Notes: generated from the sequence alone by a model not told the origin. DNA of 64,000 nt from Sinotaia quadrata (GCA_028829895.1 CM054182.1:15024001-15088000), one strand, 5' to 3'. Shown: positions 45,560 to 56,138, counted from the first letter of the stretch. A program made the numbers and translations.

Positions 45560-45990
45560 CATTTGTCTCGCTGTCAAAAAAAAAAAAAAAAGTAATACAT
45601 CATGCCCTCAAACTTCTCTAAACCTCAAAACGTGTGTCTCGCTATGAGACAGTTAATACGTAATACACTCAAACTTCTCTAAACCTCAAAACGTGTGTCT
45701 CGCTATGAGACAGTTAATACGTAATACACTCAAACTTCTCTGAACCTCAAAACGTGTGTCTCGCTATGAGACAGTTAATACGTAATACACTCAAACTTCT
45801 AAACCTCAAAAACATGTGTCTCGCTATGAGACAGTTAATACGTAATACACTCAAACTTCTCTAAACCTCAAAACGTGTGTCTCGCTATGAGACAGTTAAT
45901 ACGCAATACTCTCAAACTTCTCTAAATCTCGAAAGCATGTCTCGCTATTAGACAGGAAATACGTCATCCTCTAAGCTGCTCTGAGACAGA
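45560..45990. repeat. 61-bp hairpin-bearing minisatellite, about 6.5 copies
   Basis: TAATACACTCAAACTTCTCT is anchored at 45661, 45722, 45783 and 45843. Each unit has GTCTC-GCTAT-GAGAC, a 5-bp perfect inverted repeat. In the first unit the right half of this hairpin is replaced by a run of about 17 A (45576-45591). Confidence 0.95.
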
Positions 45991-46420
45991 AACTATTGTC
46001 TCACACTGATAAACTAATAGTGCTCTAATACTGCTTTGAGATATCAGAAATACTTTTATTTTAATGCCATTTGATAAATAATAGCTATTGTTCTAACTTT
46101 TGTCTAGCATTGAGATAAATTAGTGTGACTATTGTAACGTTTATCTCACAGTTAGATAAATAATTATTATTGTTGTAATGTCTGAGTGAGATAAATAATA
46201 GTTACTTTTATAATGTTTGTGTCGCGATTGTTCTAACGTTTGTTTTGCAGTGAGATAAAGAATAGTTATTATTATAACGTTTGTCTCTAAGTGAGATAAG
46301 TAATTGTTCTAACGCTTGTCTCGCAATGAAATAAATAATAGTTAATCTTCCAAAGTTTGTCTGGCAGTGAGATAAATAATAATTGTTGTTCTAGCGATTT
46401 GTCTGTCTATCATCTCATGA
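45991..46420. repeat. About 42-bp diverged array related to its left neighbour
   Basis: TAACGTTTGTCTCGCAGTGA and GATAAATAATAGTTATT recur about nine times. The GTCTCGC-AG-TGAGA core keeps the inverted repeat of the 61-bp array next to it. Confidence 0.82.
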
Positions 46421-46522
46421 GATTACGAACACCACTGACTCATGCATTTATTTTTCCGACCGACTAGTCAGGTTTACCGCTAACTCGTTATGAGATTACG
46501 AGTCCGACTGACCCTGCTTTCA

Positions 46523-46760
46523 TTTAAGGACAAACTCTAGAACTTGAAGACCCAACATTTAAGGACAAGCCCTAGAACTTGAAGACCCAACATTTAAGGA
46601 CAAGCCCTAGAACTTGAAGACCCAACATTTAAGGACAAGCTCTAAAACTTTGAACACACACAGACAGACACACATAAACACACACACATTTAAAGACAAG
46701 CTCTAGAAGTTGTACACCTCAACATTTGAAAACAATCTGTAGGCTTTGCACACACATTAA
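46523..46760. repeat. 35-bp minisatellite, 4 clear copies
   Basis: AAGGACAAGCCCTAGAACTT starts at 46526, 46561, 46596 and 46631. Two diverged copies follow after a CA-rich insert. A 2-copy repeat with ATGAGATTACGA lies just left, at 46428 and 46490. Confidence 0.94.
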
Positions 46761-47030
46761 AAAAGAAAATGCTCTAAAACACTAGTGGAATTTGTGGTAT
46801 GATATAATTATGCATTTATATTTAGTTTCGCAAACGTGTAATAATACAAGTGTGGGCATGCACTCAAACATGTTTGCATATAAAGTTTTCCTTGTTGGCA
46901 TAAGCTAATGAGAGTAGTTGAAGGTTTGTTAATTGTGTGTTTGTCAGTATGTCCGTATGCGGGCGCATTATTCTAGGATGGGTTTATCAGGTTCCAGATT
47001 TCCTCTTTGTCAGTTGAGCTATTTGCTTTA

Positions 47031-47170
47031 AACAAATTATTTTTCAGATATAGAACTTTCCACCTACAGGGTAGCACGAATATTTGTAGCGCCAACAAAT
47101 TATTTTTCAGATATAGAACTTTCCACCTAAAGGGTAGCACGAATATTTGTAGCGCCAACAAATTTTCCCC
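47031..47170. repeat. 63-bp duplication, 2.1 copies
   Basis: AACAAATTATTTTTCAGATA starts at 47031 and 47094, with a partial third start at 47157. The copies differ at one or two sites. Confidence 0.96.
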
Positions 47171-47244
47171 ATCATTAATATTTAAAATATATTTGGTTTT
47201 TCTTTGCAAAGAGATGAATTTTAAAAATAATGCCTGTTAAGCTG

Positions 47245-47425
47245 ACTTTGTAAATTGTGTTAGACACTATGTTAACTGATGATTAAATAAAATGTAGACG
47301 AACAGAGATCTGTGAATAGTGTTTGACACTGCGTTCAGTGATGATTAAATAAAATGTATCTGTGAATAGTGTTTGACACGGTGTTCAGTGATGATTAAAA
47401 AAATGTAGGTGAACAAGGGTCTGTT
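47245..47425. repeat. 50-62-bp repeat, 3 copies
   Basis: GATGATTAAATAAAATGTA occurs at 47278 and 47340 and a variant at 47390, preceded by GTGTTTGACACTGCGTTCAG. The GACGAACAGAG segment is absent from the middle copy. Confidence 0.92.
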
Positions 47426-48027
47426 CCGGAATGAATGAACACTTTAGTGACTATTTTGTTCATTGCTTAAGTCGATCAATGTATCGTGGTCTTGTTCACT
47501 TAGTATTAATTTTCGTAGTCTTTTTATAGCGTTGGTTATAGTTCAGTTCTTTTCAGAGACCTGCTAATGGCATTTTTCAATATCTGTTGTAGAGCTGTTC
47601 ATGTTTTTTCTTATTTTTGTTATAGAAGTAGAAATAGTTTATTATTATTCATTGTTTTGTTCCTAGATTTTACTGAGCTGTTTATAGTTGTTATTGTTCA
47701 TGGTATAGTATCATTCAGTCGTGTATTTCCTTTGTAGAAAGACATTATATCCTACAACGGAGACTTACTCAATTACAGGAGTTGTGGTTCTTTGCTCTAT
47801 TTACCGGGTTTTACTGCCAGCAATCCATTTTAAGAAATATTATTAGAAAGTAGGTGATTCTTCATAAAAATAAGAAAACTAACGTCAAAATAGTTATTTT
47901 GTTTTTTAATCATGCAGAACTAATCTGTAATATTTTAAATTACACACTATATCATATTCTGATTGCAGTGATCATACAAAACTGATATGAAATGTACGGT
48001 TACATCGTATGTATATATAAATCGTAC
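47426..48027. other. Unique T-rich spacer
   Basis: No array or gene is seen. Confidence 0.5.
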
Positions 48028-48445
48028 CGTGACGTTCATCCTATGGGGCCTAGCATCCAGTGTCATACAGACTAACGTGAAACGTACTGTGATGGGGCCT
48101 AGTATGCAGTGTCATACAGACTAACGTGAAACGTACTGTGATGGGGCCTAGCATGCAGTGTCATATAGACTAACGTGAAACGTATTGTGATGGGGCCTAG
48201 CATGCAGTGTCATACAGACTAACGTGAAACGTACTGTGATGGGGCCTAGCATGCAGTGTCATACAGACTAACGTGAAACGTACTGTGATGGGGCCTAGCA
48301 TGCAGTGTCATATAGACTAACGTGAAACGTACTGTGATGGGGCCTAGCATGCAGTGTCATACAGACTATCGTGAAACGTACTGTGATAGAGCCTAGCATC
48401 CAGTGTCATATAGAATAACGTGGAAAGTACTCTGATGGGGCCTAG
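48028..48445. repeat. 49-bp minisatellite, about 8 copies
   Basis: TGATGGGGCCTAGCATGCAG and ACTAACGTGAAACGTACTGT repeat every 49 bp. CATACAGAC and CATATAGAC forms are interspersed. The edges are diverged. Confidence 0.97.
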
Positions 48446-48701
48446 CCTACAGTTGCCAGTTATTACAAGTAGATGACCTGCATAATGGGTTAGGAACTGG
48501 GCTTTCTGCAGCTTCGTGTTTTTTTCTCGTTGAGACAGTCTTTATCTGATGAGCACGATAATGAAAACGAATATGAAATCAGGAGAAAGTTCATGAATGA
48601 CATGACATTTGAGATCGTGGGCTTCTCCTTTAACAAAATTATAAAGCTGTGTTGCTTGTTTTCTTGTTTCTTTTGTCTCCTTGCTTGGTAATCTTTTCTA
48701 G
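48446..48701. other. Unique spacer ending in a polypyrimidine tract
   Basis: The last 50 bp are C/T-rich and end TGGTAATCTTTTCTAG, a plausible splice acceptor for the frame that follows. Confidence 0.35.
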
Positions 48702-48829
48702 GGGAAATATTTGTGAAATCGGAGGCCGACCTATCAAATCTGGAGCGACTGACCAGGTGTTCGAGACAAGGCGGAGATGAGGCTACAAAGAAGAGACGAG
48801 TAAATATTCAGGCGTCCCGTTCTCCTTGA
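48702..48829 (+). other. Possible exon, unknown protein
   Basis: After the acceptor-like CTTTTCTAG, a 42-codon non-repetitive frame begins EIFVKSEADLSNLERLTR and ends at a TGA (48827-48829). A possible donor is CCAG|GTGTTC at 48756/48757, which would make a 55-bp exon. Codon composition and charge pattern look protein-like, with an amphipathic acidic-basic stretch. I do not recognise the family. Confidence 0.3.
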
Positions 48830-49307
48830 ACAGCTCATCCGGCCTGCTCTCCCCTTTCTTTCTTGGCCCCGCCAGGTGGATTGTAATAACTTGCTAATAG
48901 CAGATACTATAGATTACCCGATAATCTCCATTTCTTCCTTATCGATTTGCGCTGTCAGCTACTGATACACGGTGGTAAAGTACCCCACTACTGCCAAATC
49001 CGACAACGTAACACGTTAAAGAACCAGCTAGCGCCAATAAACACAGTAACAAAAGACCATTATAATTATTGTATGACCCCACACAGTGAACACAACACAT
49101 TAAAAGACCTTAAACTAGCGTACTTATTTACAATAAATGTTAAACTGGGCCACAATAAACGGTTTGAGGATGATCCTATATAAGTCAGTATAAAACGTTA
49201 GAACGGCAACACAAAACCCAAAAAGGAACACATATAATGATAACCAGACACACAAATTAAGACAAGAACCATATGACGACCATGGTGAGTAAGCATAAAA
49301 TGTTGAA
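48830..49307. other. Unique spacer
   Basis: The 78-codon forward frame at 48947-49183 has no motif or splice context. No gene is called. Confidence 0.45.
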
Positions 49308-49475
49308 GGCATTTCTCCAATGAATGAAAATTATTCTTCATCTAACATGGTAAATACATTTTCTCATTGACTGAAAATGATTCTTGACTAACATGGTAAA
49401 AGCACATTTCTCATGAATGAAAATTTTTCTTGATTTAAAATGACAAAAGCACAATTCTCATTGAATTAAAATGCT
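49308..49475. repeat. About 52-bp diverged repeat, 3 copies
   Basis: TTTCTCATTGAATGAAAAT, ATTCTTGA and AACATGGTAAA recur in the same order. Confidence 0.8.
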
Positions 49476-49499
49476 TTAGGCTTAAAAAGAAAATTAAAA

Positions 49500-49830
49500 A
49501 TTAACTTAAATTTATTTAGCAACATTAAGGGAAGGCCATAAACTCAAAATGTATTTAGCCACATTAAAGCAAGGACGAAGGAAATTACATGTGTAAACTA
49601 AAACTTATTTAGCCACGTTACGGAAAGCTAAAAGATACACTTAAATTTAACTTGAAACATAGCCAAAGAGACGTATATATATATATATATAAAGTGTTTT
49701 TTTTAAAAGTCTTTTATAGCATGGCCAGAGGGACATATTTGCGTGAACTTAAAACTTAAATATTCCCATGGGGCATGTCCAAAAGGACCTACTTGTGATG
49801 CACTAAGACTTACAAATTCTAAAGCTCCTT
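49500..49830. repeat. Highly diverged array plus (TA)n
   Basis: TTATTTAGCCACATTAA and AAACTTAA words recur with no steady period. A (TA)n run lies at 49674-49690. Confidence 0.6.
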
Positions 49831-49974
49831 GAAGAAAAAGCCATTTGGACAGACATTTGCAAATTTATCCTGAAAAATTTCCCATATCCCCTTCATACAT
49901 TCAAGGAAAGACAACCCAAAACCAGACTCATCTCTTGGCAACTTGCGTGTTCGTAGTCCTCATGAATTAAATTG

Positions 49975-50990
49975 TTACAAATGGTGTTCATTCCTTAGAA
50001 TGAACTTCTAAAACATTCCTAGTGTCTCTAACAATTGTTCTAAATATTCTTAGTACCTGGACCTGTTTCTAAAACTGTTTTAACATTCCTAGCACCTGGA
50101 ATGTTTCTGAAACTGTTTTAACATTCCTAGCACCTGGACCTGTTTCTGAAACTGTTTTTAACATTCCTAGTGTCTCTACCTGTTTCTAAAACTGTTCTTA
50201 ACATTCCTAGTGCCTCTAACAACTGTTCTAAATATTCCTAGTACCTGGACCTCTAAAACTCTTTTGAACACTTTTAGTGCCTCTAACAACTGTTCATATT
50301 CCTAGCGCCTGGACCTCTGAAACGGTTCTTAATATTCCTAGTATCAAGACCCTGTTACAAACATATTTTAAACATTCATAGTGTCTGGACTTGTTACAAA
50401 CTGCTCTTATAATTATGATTCTTGTGCCTGGAACTGTAACATCTTTTATAAAGCGTTACTCAGTGCTTAAACCCGTAACATTTGTAATAACAGGACGTTA
50501 CAATCTCTTATAAATATTCCTAGTACAATGACTTGTTGTAAATATTCCTATAGTTACAATGTTATAAACATTCCTAGGGCCTTGGTCTATGCAACCTGTT
50601 AGCATTTCTATAAACTGGACCATTTTACAAACAGTTATTAGCAATCTTAGTGATTGGACTGTAATAACTATTATAAACAAAACTGTGATGAATTGTCTTA
50701 GCGACAAGACTTGTTACAAAATGTATTTAGTGACATGACTTGTTACAAACTATTAACATAGCATTCCTATAGACTGGATATGTTACAAAGTGTGTTTAGT
50801 GACAAGACTTGTTACAAAATGTACTTAGTGACACGACTTGTTACAAACTATTAACAAATAAAAAATAGCATTCCTATACACTGGACATATTACAAAATGT
50901 GTTAAGTATTCTGGACCCGATATTAACTGTTAACAAACTCCCTTTTAGAAGAAGCCGAACCTGTTACAAACTGTTATTAACGGTGTAGAA
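49975..50990. repeat. 36-42-bp diverged array, about 25 copies
   Basis: The left part repeats AACTGTTCTTAACATTCCTA and GTGCCTGGACC. The right part (50700-50900) repeats GTGACAAGACTTGTTACAAA. Both seem to be forms of one old unit, ACATTCCTAG-x-CTGGAC-x-TTACAAACTGTT. Confidence 0.82.
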
Positions 50991-51290
50991 GAAGAAAGCT
51001 GATTATTCTCCTTGTGAACACCCATTACGACGATATCAAGTAGTTGTTTTATGTGCAAGCAGTAATTTCTCCTTGTTATTGTTTTGCACCGCTAAATTGC
51101 TGCCACGCAAGTTGACCTGACCTTCGTACACTTTCCTCTCATTGGACTTTTATGTCAATTGCATTCTGGTGTCATCAAGTGTGCTGGAGGTGAACTGAAA
51201 TTCCATTGTTCGTCTGTAATTATTTTCACGTGATCGTCATTCACACGCTCTTTGTGAAATTTGTTCGTTCCCTCTCCTGTGGTGGTGGTG
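50991..51290. other. Unique spacer
   Basis: No gene or array is seen. Confidence 0.45.
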
Positions 51291-51331
51291 GTGTGTGTGT
51301 GTGTGTGTGTGTGTTGTGTGTGTGTGTGTGT

Positions 51332-51361
<30 letters not shown>
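51291..51361. repeat. (GT)n with two TTG interruptions
   Basis: About 33 GT units, interrupted at 51314 and 51331, preceded by (GGT)n. Frames on both strands are artefacts. Confidence 0.97.
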
Positions 51362-51363
<2 letters not shown>

Positions 51364-51649
51364 CGCGCGCATGTTGCAATTTATCACAGAGCGAGCTCGG
51401 TTTGGGCTGGAAGCTCTCCCTCCTTGTACGAAAGAAGGAAGTCCCCATTGACGTCATTTGATGTTGCATATTTCACATCATTAAGTAAATAATGCGCAGA
51501 AATGGAAACAGTATTCTTTTTTTAAAAAAAATAATCTCCGTGAATTGAGAAGTATAATTGCCATTTATCAACATATGCAAAATTTTGAAGTAATATTATT
51601 AAATGTTCTTGTATTGAAATATGACTGATTTAAGAGAATTAAATATATT

Positions 51650-52440
51650 TACTGTTTACCTGACTGAAATGCAGTCATCGTTAGTTTCGCTGACTAAACT
51701 ATAGTTATGTTAAATGTTTAACTGACTGAAGTGCAGTTACTGTTAAAGGTTAACTGACTAAAATATAGACAATGTCAGAAGTTAACTGAATAAAATATAG
51801 TTATGTTAGTTTAACCGACTGAAGGGCAGTTACTGACAGAAGTTAATTGACTAAAATATAATTACCGTTAGAGGTTAACTGAGTAAATTTAGTTACTGTC
51901 AGAGGCTAACTGACTAATATATAGTTGCCTTTAGAGGTTAACTGACTAAAATATAGTAACTGTCAGAGGTTAACTGATTAAAATATAGTTATGTTATAGC
52001 TTAAGTGATTGAAGTGCGGTTACTGTCAGAGGCTAACTGACTAATATATAGTTGCCTTTAGAGGTTAACTGACTAAAATATAGTAACTGTCAGAGGTTAA
52101 CTGATTAAAATATAGTTATGTTATAGCTTAAGTGATTGAAGTGCGGTTACTGGCAGAGGTAAACTGACTAAAATAATGTTATGGTTAGAGGTTAATTGAC
52201 TAAAACATAGTTAACGTTAGCTGTTAATTGACTAAAATATAGATACCGTTAAATGTTAACTAACTAAAATGCGGTTACTATTTGAGGTTAAATTACTTCA
52301 GTTACTGTCAAATGCTAACCATTTCAAATATAGCTAAGTGAATTTCCAAACTTAAATATAGGTTCCGTTTGATGTTAACTGACTGCAAGTCACTGAATTT
52401 ACTTACCATTAGTGGTTAGCTGACTGAAATATAGGTTACT
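51650..52440. repeat. 32-bp minisatellite, about 24 copies
   Basis: The core is GAGGTTAACTGACTAAAATA and TAGTTACTGTCA, with moderate divergence. Four units are duplicated as a block: 51901-52027 and 52028-52154 are nearly identical 127-bp segments, including rare variants such as GCTTAAGTGATTGAAGTGCG. Confidence 0.93.
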
Positions 52441-52494
52441 ATCATTAAAACAAAGATGTGTTTATTCCAAAAAATGGACGAAAACGGGGAAGAG

Positions 52495-52853
52495 AGAATG
52501 AAAGAATTAAGAAAAGAGAAAACCAGAGGATTGGAAAGAAAGAGCTTGTGACAACTTGGTGGAGAGAACAAAAGAATATGAGAAAAAAAGATTTGGATAA
52601 AGATATAAAGAAAAAGAAAGAACGGTAAGAAAACAGAGAACGAAAGGATGAAAAAAGACAAAGAGAATGAGGGAAGAAGAAAAATAATGAACTAAAGAAT
52701 TTATGGAAATATATGGAAGTAAAGAGAGAAGATAGATAGATAGAAAGAAAGAGAGTGAGATGGAAAATAAGTGAAAGGGCGATGTGAAATAGCGAGAAAA
52801 GGGTAAAAGAAACAAGAATTAGAGAGTTGGACAAATAGAATGAAAATGGCTGA

Positions 52854-52914
<61 letters not shown>

Positions 52915-52995
52915 AGAGATGGAGAACATTAGACTCCGACAATGAGAGAAAGAGAAATTGGAGAACTAGTGTTGGAGAGAGAGAAAGGCGGGAAG
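52495..52995. repeat. Purine-rich tract with (GA)n core
   Basis: About 500 bp of + strand is mostly A and G. It contains a pure (GA)n run at 52861-52911 and GATA/GAAA runs near 52733-52755. The three T/S/F/L-rich reverse frames (up to 165 codons) are products of this composition. Such tracts can form triplex DNA, but that is not shown here. Confidence 0.92.
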
Positions 52996-52997
52996 TA

Positions 52998-53042
52998 AAG
53001 ACGAAGACGTTCGTTAATATTATTTATGAACGTCTTCGTCTT
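52998..53042. repeat. Perfect 15-bp inverted repeat, 15-nt loop
   Basis: The left arm AAGACGAAGACGTTC (52998-53012) is the exact reverse complement of GAACGTCTTCGTCTT (53028-53042). The loop GTTAATATTATTTAT contains TAATATTAT. No other hairpin this long was noticed in the window. Confidence 0.95.
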
Positions 53043-53586
53043 GTGATAGTTCTGTAGGTTGTAAGGACTTGGTGGTGATACAAGTGATATGTTGACGAGG
53101 AGGGTCTCTGCCGGCTGAAAGGGGAGAAGTCTTAACACAGCACAAACAATTAAAGTAAACGAGACGCTTACTGAGGGTTATCGAGAGAGGGGCGAGAGGA
53201 AGACGAGAACGAAGCGAGAGGAAGACGAGAGGGCTGAAAATGTGTCAGCATTGCCGATTCATTCCCTGTGTGCCGCCGAACAGATTAGTGGTATTAAGAA
53301 AACAAAGCAGATGAAATGGATCTCTCACGCACGATAGCTCAACTGTACGCTGAAGCTCTTTTCAGAAGGGCTGCCACCGCAAGATTGAGAGACCACTGGC
53401 AATGTGTTTGCGTGGTTAGCCAGGTGAGTCCCGGTGACATTGCAAAACATCTGTAAGAACATGTCGTCTTCCTGTCGAGTGCTTGAACCCACTGTAAAAT
53501 GTCGCATCAATAAATCTTGCCACTCGCAACTTGAAACGACCACAGAGGTCGACTAAAGATAGTCTTATCAGTCAGTACGCCTTGAA
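53043..53586. other. Unique spacer, partly purine-rich
   Basis: GAGAGGAAGACGAGA is duplicated at about 53192 and 53217. The reverse frame 53325-53543 has mixed composition but no recognised motif. Confidence 0.45.
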
Positions 53587-53700
53587 GTCCACTGCTTCAA
53601 TCCATCACGAGTTTTTAATATATGTGGTCCACTGCTTCAATCCATCACGGGTTTTTAATATATGTGGTCCACTGCTTCAATCCACTATACGTTACATGCC
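53587..53700. repeat. 40-bp repeat, 3 copies
   Basis: GTCCACTGCTTCAATCCATC starts at 53587 and 53627, and a shorter copy at 53667. GAGTTTTTAATATATGTG follows in the first two. Confidence 0.95.
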
Positions 53701-53754
53701 TTGAAATTCACTTCTTTAATCTTCTACAGATTAAATGAATCAGTCTTCCCCTTT

Positions 53755-54110
53755 TTTCACCATATGTAAAATCGACATACTCCTCTTTTCACCATATGTA
53801 AAATCGTCATACCCCTCTTTCCACCATATGTAAAATCGTCATACCCCTCTTTTCACCATATGTAAAATCGTCATACCCCTCTTTCCACCATATGTAAAAT
53901 CGTCATACCCCTCTTTTCACCATATGTAAAATCGTCATACCCCTCTTTCCACCATATGTAAAATCGTCATACCCCTCTTTTCACCATATGTAAAATCGTC
54001 ATACCCCTCTTTCCACCATATGTAAAATCGTCATACCCCTCTTTTCACCATATGTAAAATCGTCATACCCCTCTTTTCACCATACGTAAGAATGTCATTC
54101 CCTCCTTTTC
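53755..54110. repeat. 32-bp minisatellite with strict alternation, 11 copies
   Basis: CATATGTAAAATCGTCATAC and CCCTCTTT repeat every 32 bp from 53761. Units ending TTTTCAC and TTTCCAC alternate almost perfectly, so the working unit is a 64-bp dimer. Confidence 0.97.
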
Positions 54111-54155
54111 ACAATGTCACATATTAATACACCACATGGTCGCGGCTTAGTTCAA

Positions 54156-54253
54156 ACACTGTAGTAAATAAATCAACTTACATAGTAAATCTTCACATAA
54201 ACGCAAGTATAACATATCAATAGAAAAATGTATGAAATGTTTCCAAGTCCACT
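54156..54253. repeat. Dispersed repeat copy B (about 98 bp)
   Basis: Matches 42241-42334 on the same strand with few differences. It stands at the left edge of the LTR-like block that follows and could be part of the same element. Confidence 0.88.
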
Positions 54254-54846
54254 CTCAATCAGTTTAAAACTCACCACTCAAACTAAGGACTGCCTTCAGA
54301 GCAAGGCTTTTCTCTTTGTCTTCAAATTCAAAAGTGAATAGACAGCAAAATTCTCTACTGCAAGTAAACTCCTTAAACTCAGCCCATTGGCTAGTCTCGT
54401 TCTCATAAATCATAATCATTGGATAATGAATAAAAAAAAAACTGCTCACACAGTTTCCACTAGGTGAGCAAATCTAGAATATTTTTCCCTTAGGTTGTTT
54501 ACTTCAAACTCAGACACTTTGAAAATAACCCCATAAGGAGTACCCAAGGTCGGGTCACTATGACAATTTAGCCACTTAAATAACAATTAAAATTTAAAAT
54601 AGGGAGGGGCAAATTTACTTTGTCACAGACATATATAAGAATTTATATAGCTGTCAAAACTGGACTTACTCTCCCAGCTCTCCAGCAAAGACAGCAAGTT
54701 AGAACATTACTGATTTCTTTATTTTGTTTGTAGTTTGGTAATATCTTTATTCTATGTTATATGTTGTGTATTGTGTTTGTTTTAAATTTATATTTTTTAA
54801 ATAAATTTATATTTTACTATTGTTCATCCATTACTTCCTAGTTACA
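54254..54846 (+). mobile_element. Possible LTR or LTR-like remnant
   Basis: Non-repetitive DNA with a TATA-like ATATATAAG (54631-54639), an AATAAA (54800-54805) in a T-rich 3' part, and an end CCTAGTTACA followed by TTGGGGGG. Promoter, poly(A) signal, an ACA end and a TTGG start are the usual order at the right border of an LTR next to a primer-binding site. No second LTR, TG start or gag/pol frame is found, so this is a weak call. Confidence 0.25.
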
Positions 54847-55204
54847 TTGGGGGGGGGGAGACTGTTCTGTTATCAATCATGGGGAAAGGGGGCGTCCGCG
54901 GCGTAATTGTGGTGGTGGGATCTGTGACGTAATAATTAAAAAGTCGGGCACAAGAAGAACTTACGAGCGTGGATGTGAAGACTAATAGGTCGTAGGTCAA
55001 GTGGATGTTATCCACAAGTACCTATTTATAGCGTTAGGTAATGGGAGTGTGGAGGGGCCACCCTACTGTTGATCCAGTCTGCATCAAGAGTTGTGCAAGG
55101 AAAATAATATAATCCTCTGATTTAACTGATTAACTGATTTTTTTACTTGCCACAAAGTCCCTGCAAAACGAAACATCACCTTTATTCTCAACTCATTATA
55201 CTGA
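54847..55204. other. Unique spacer with G run
   Basis: A G10 run at 54849-54858 and a GC-richer patch to 54930. No gene is seen. Confidence 0.5.
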
Positions 55205-55915
55205 TTAGTTGTTCACTGTACAATCATTTATCCTCTCCCTACGCTAGTTGCTTGTTCACTGTACAATCACTTATCCTCTCCCTACGCTAGTTGCTTGTTC
55301 ACTGTACAATCACTTTTCCTCTCCTTAAGCTAGTTGCTTGTTCACTGTACAATCACTTTTCCTCTCCTTAAGCTAGTTGCTTGTTCACTGTACAATCACT
55401 TTTCCTCTCCTTAAGCTAGTTGCTTGTTCACTGTACAATCATTTATCCTCTCCCTACGCTAGTTGCTTGTTCACTGTACAATCACTTTTCCTCTCCTTAA
55501 GCTAGTTGCTTGTTCACTATACAATCATTTATCCTCTCCCTACGCTAGTTGCTTGTTCACTGTACAATCACTTTTCCTCTCCTTAAGCTAGTTGCTTGTT
55601 CACTGTACAATCAATTGTTCCTCTCTCTAAGCTAGCTGCTTATTCACTATAAAATCAATTTTTCCTCTCTAACCTAGTTGATTGTTCACTATAAAATCAA
55701 TTTTTCCTCTCTAACCTAGTTGATTGTTCACTGTACAATCAATTTTTCCTCTCTCTAAGCTAGTTGTTTGTTCACTGTATAATCAATTTTCCTCTCACTA
55801 AGTTAGTTGCTTGTTCACTGTACAATCAATTTTTCCTCTCTCTAATCTAGTTGTTTGTTCATTGTACTATCATTTGTTCCTCTCTCTAAGCTAATTGTAT
55901 GTTCACTACTGGGGC
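55205..55915. repeat. 43-bp minisatellite, about 16 copies
   Basis: GCTAGTTGCTTGTTCACTGT and ACAATCACTTTTCCTCTCC repeat every 43 bp. Units with CCCTACGCTAG and CCTTAAGCTAG are intermixed in blocks. Right-hand copies are diverged. Confidence 0.96.
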
Positions 55916-56079
55916 GAGAGGTTAATCTCTGCACAATCTATTACTTCCATTTACTGTTATTCAATCTATAATATAAGTGTTTATGGACACAAGCATAACA
56001 ACATAGCTAAGTATGAATAAATCATATAATTAAATGTGTGAATTATAATATGAATTATTATATGTACACGATATACAAA

Positions 56080-56112
<33 letters not shown>

Positions 56113-56138
56113 TTTAACCACGATCCTAATGAGCAAAT
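55916..56138. repeat. Spacer with (CA)n
   Basis: AT-rich DNA with a (CA)14 run at 56083-56110. It lies between two parts of the 43-bp array. Confidence 0.85.

Noticed and set aside
45371..45595. ORF followed by poly(A), as in a processed pseudogene
   Set aside because: The A run lies inside the first unit of the 61-bp array, so it is not a tail at the end of the ORF.
46973..47240. Likeness of TTTCCACCTA...AATATTTG at 47060 to the dispersed repeat at 19543/31996
   Set aside because: Only about 15 bases match and the flanks do not; chance is likely.
52445..52942. 165-codon reverse ORF rich in S, F, L and Y, looking like a membrane protein
   Set aside because: It is the complement of a purine-rich low-complexity tract; two further frames are also open there.
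53325..53543. 72-codon reverse ORF of balanced composition
   Set aside because: No family, splice site or conservation evidence can be seen; kept only as unique spacer.
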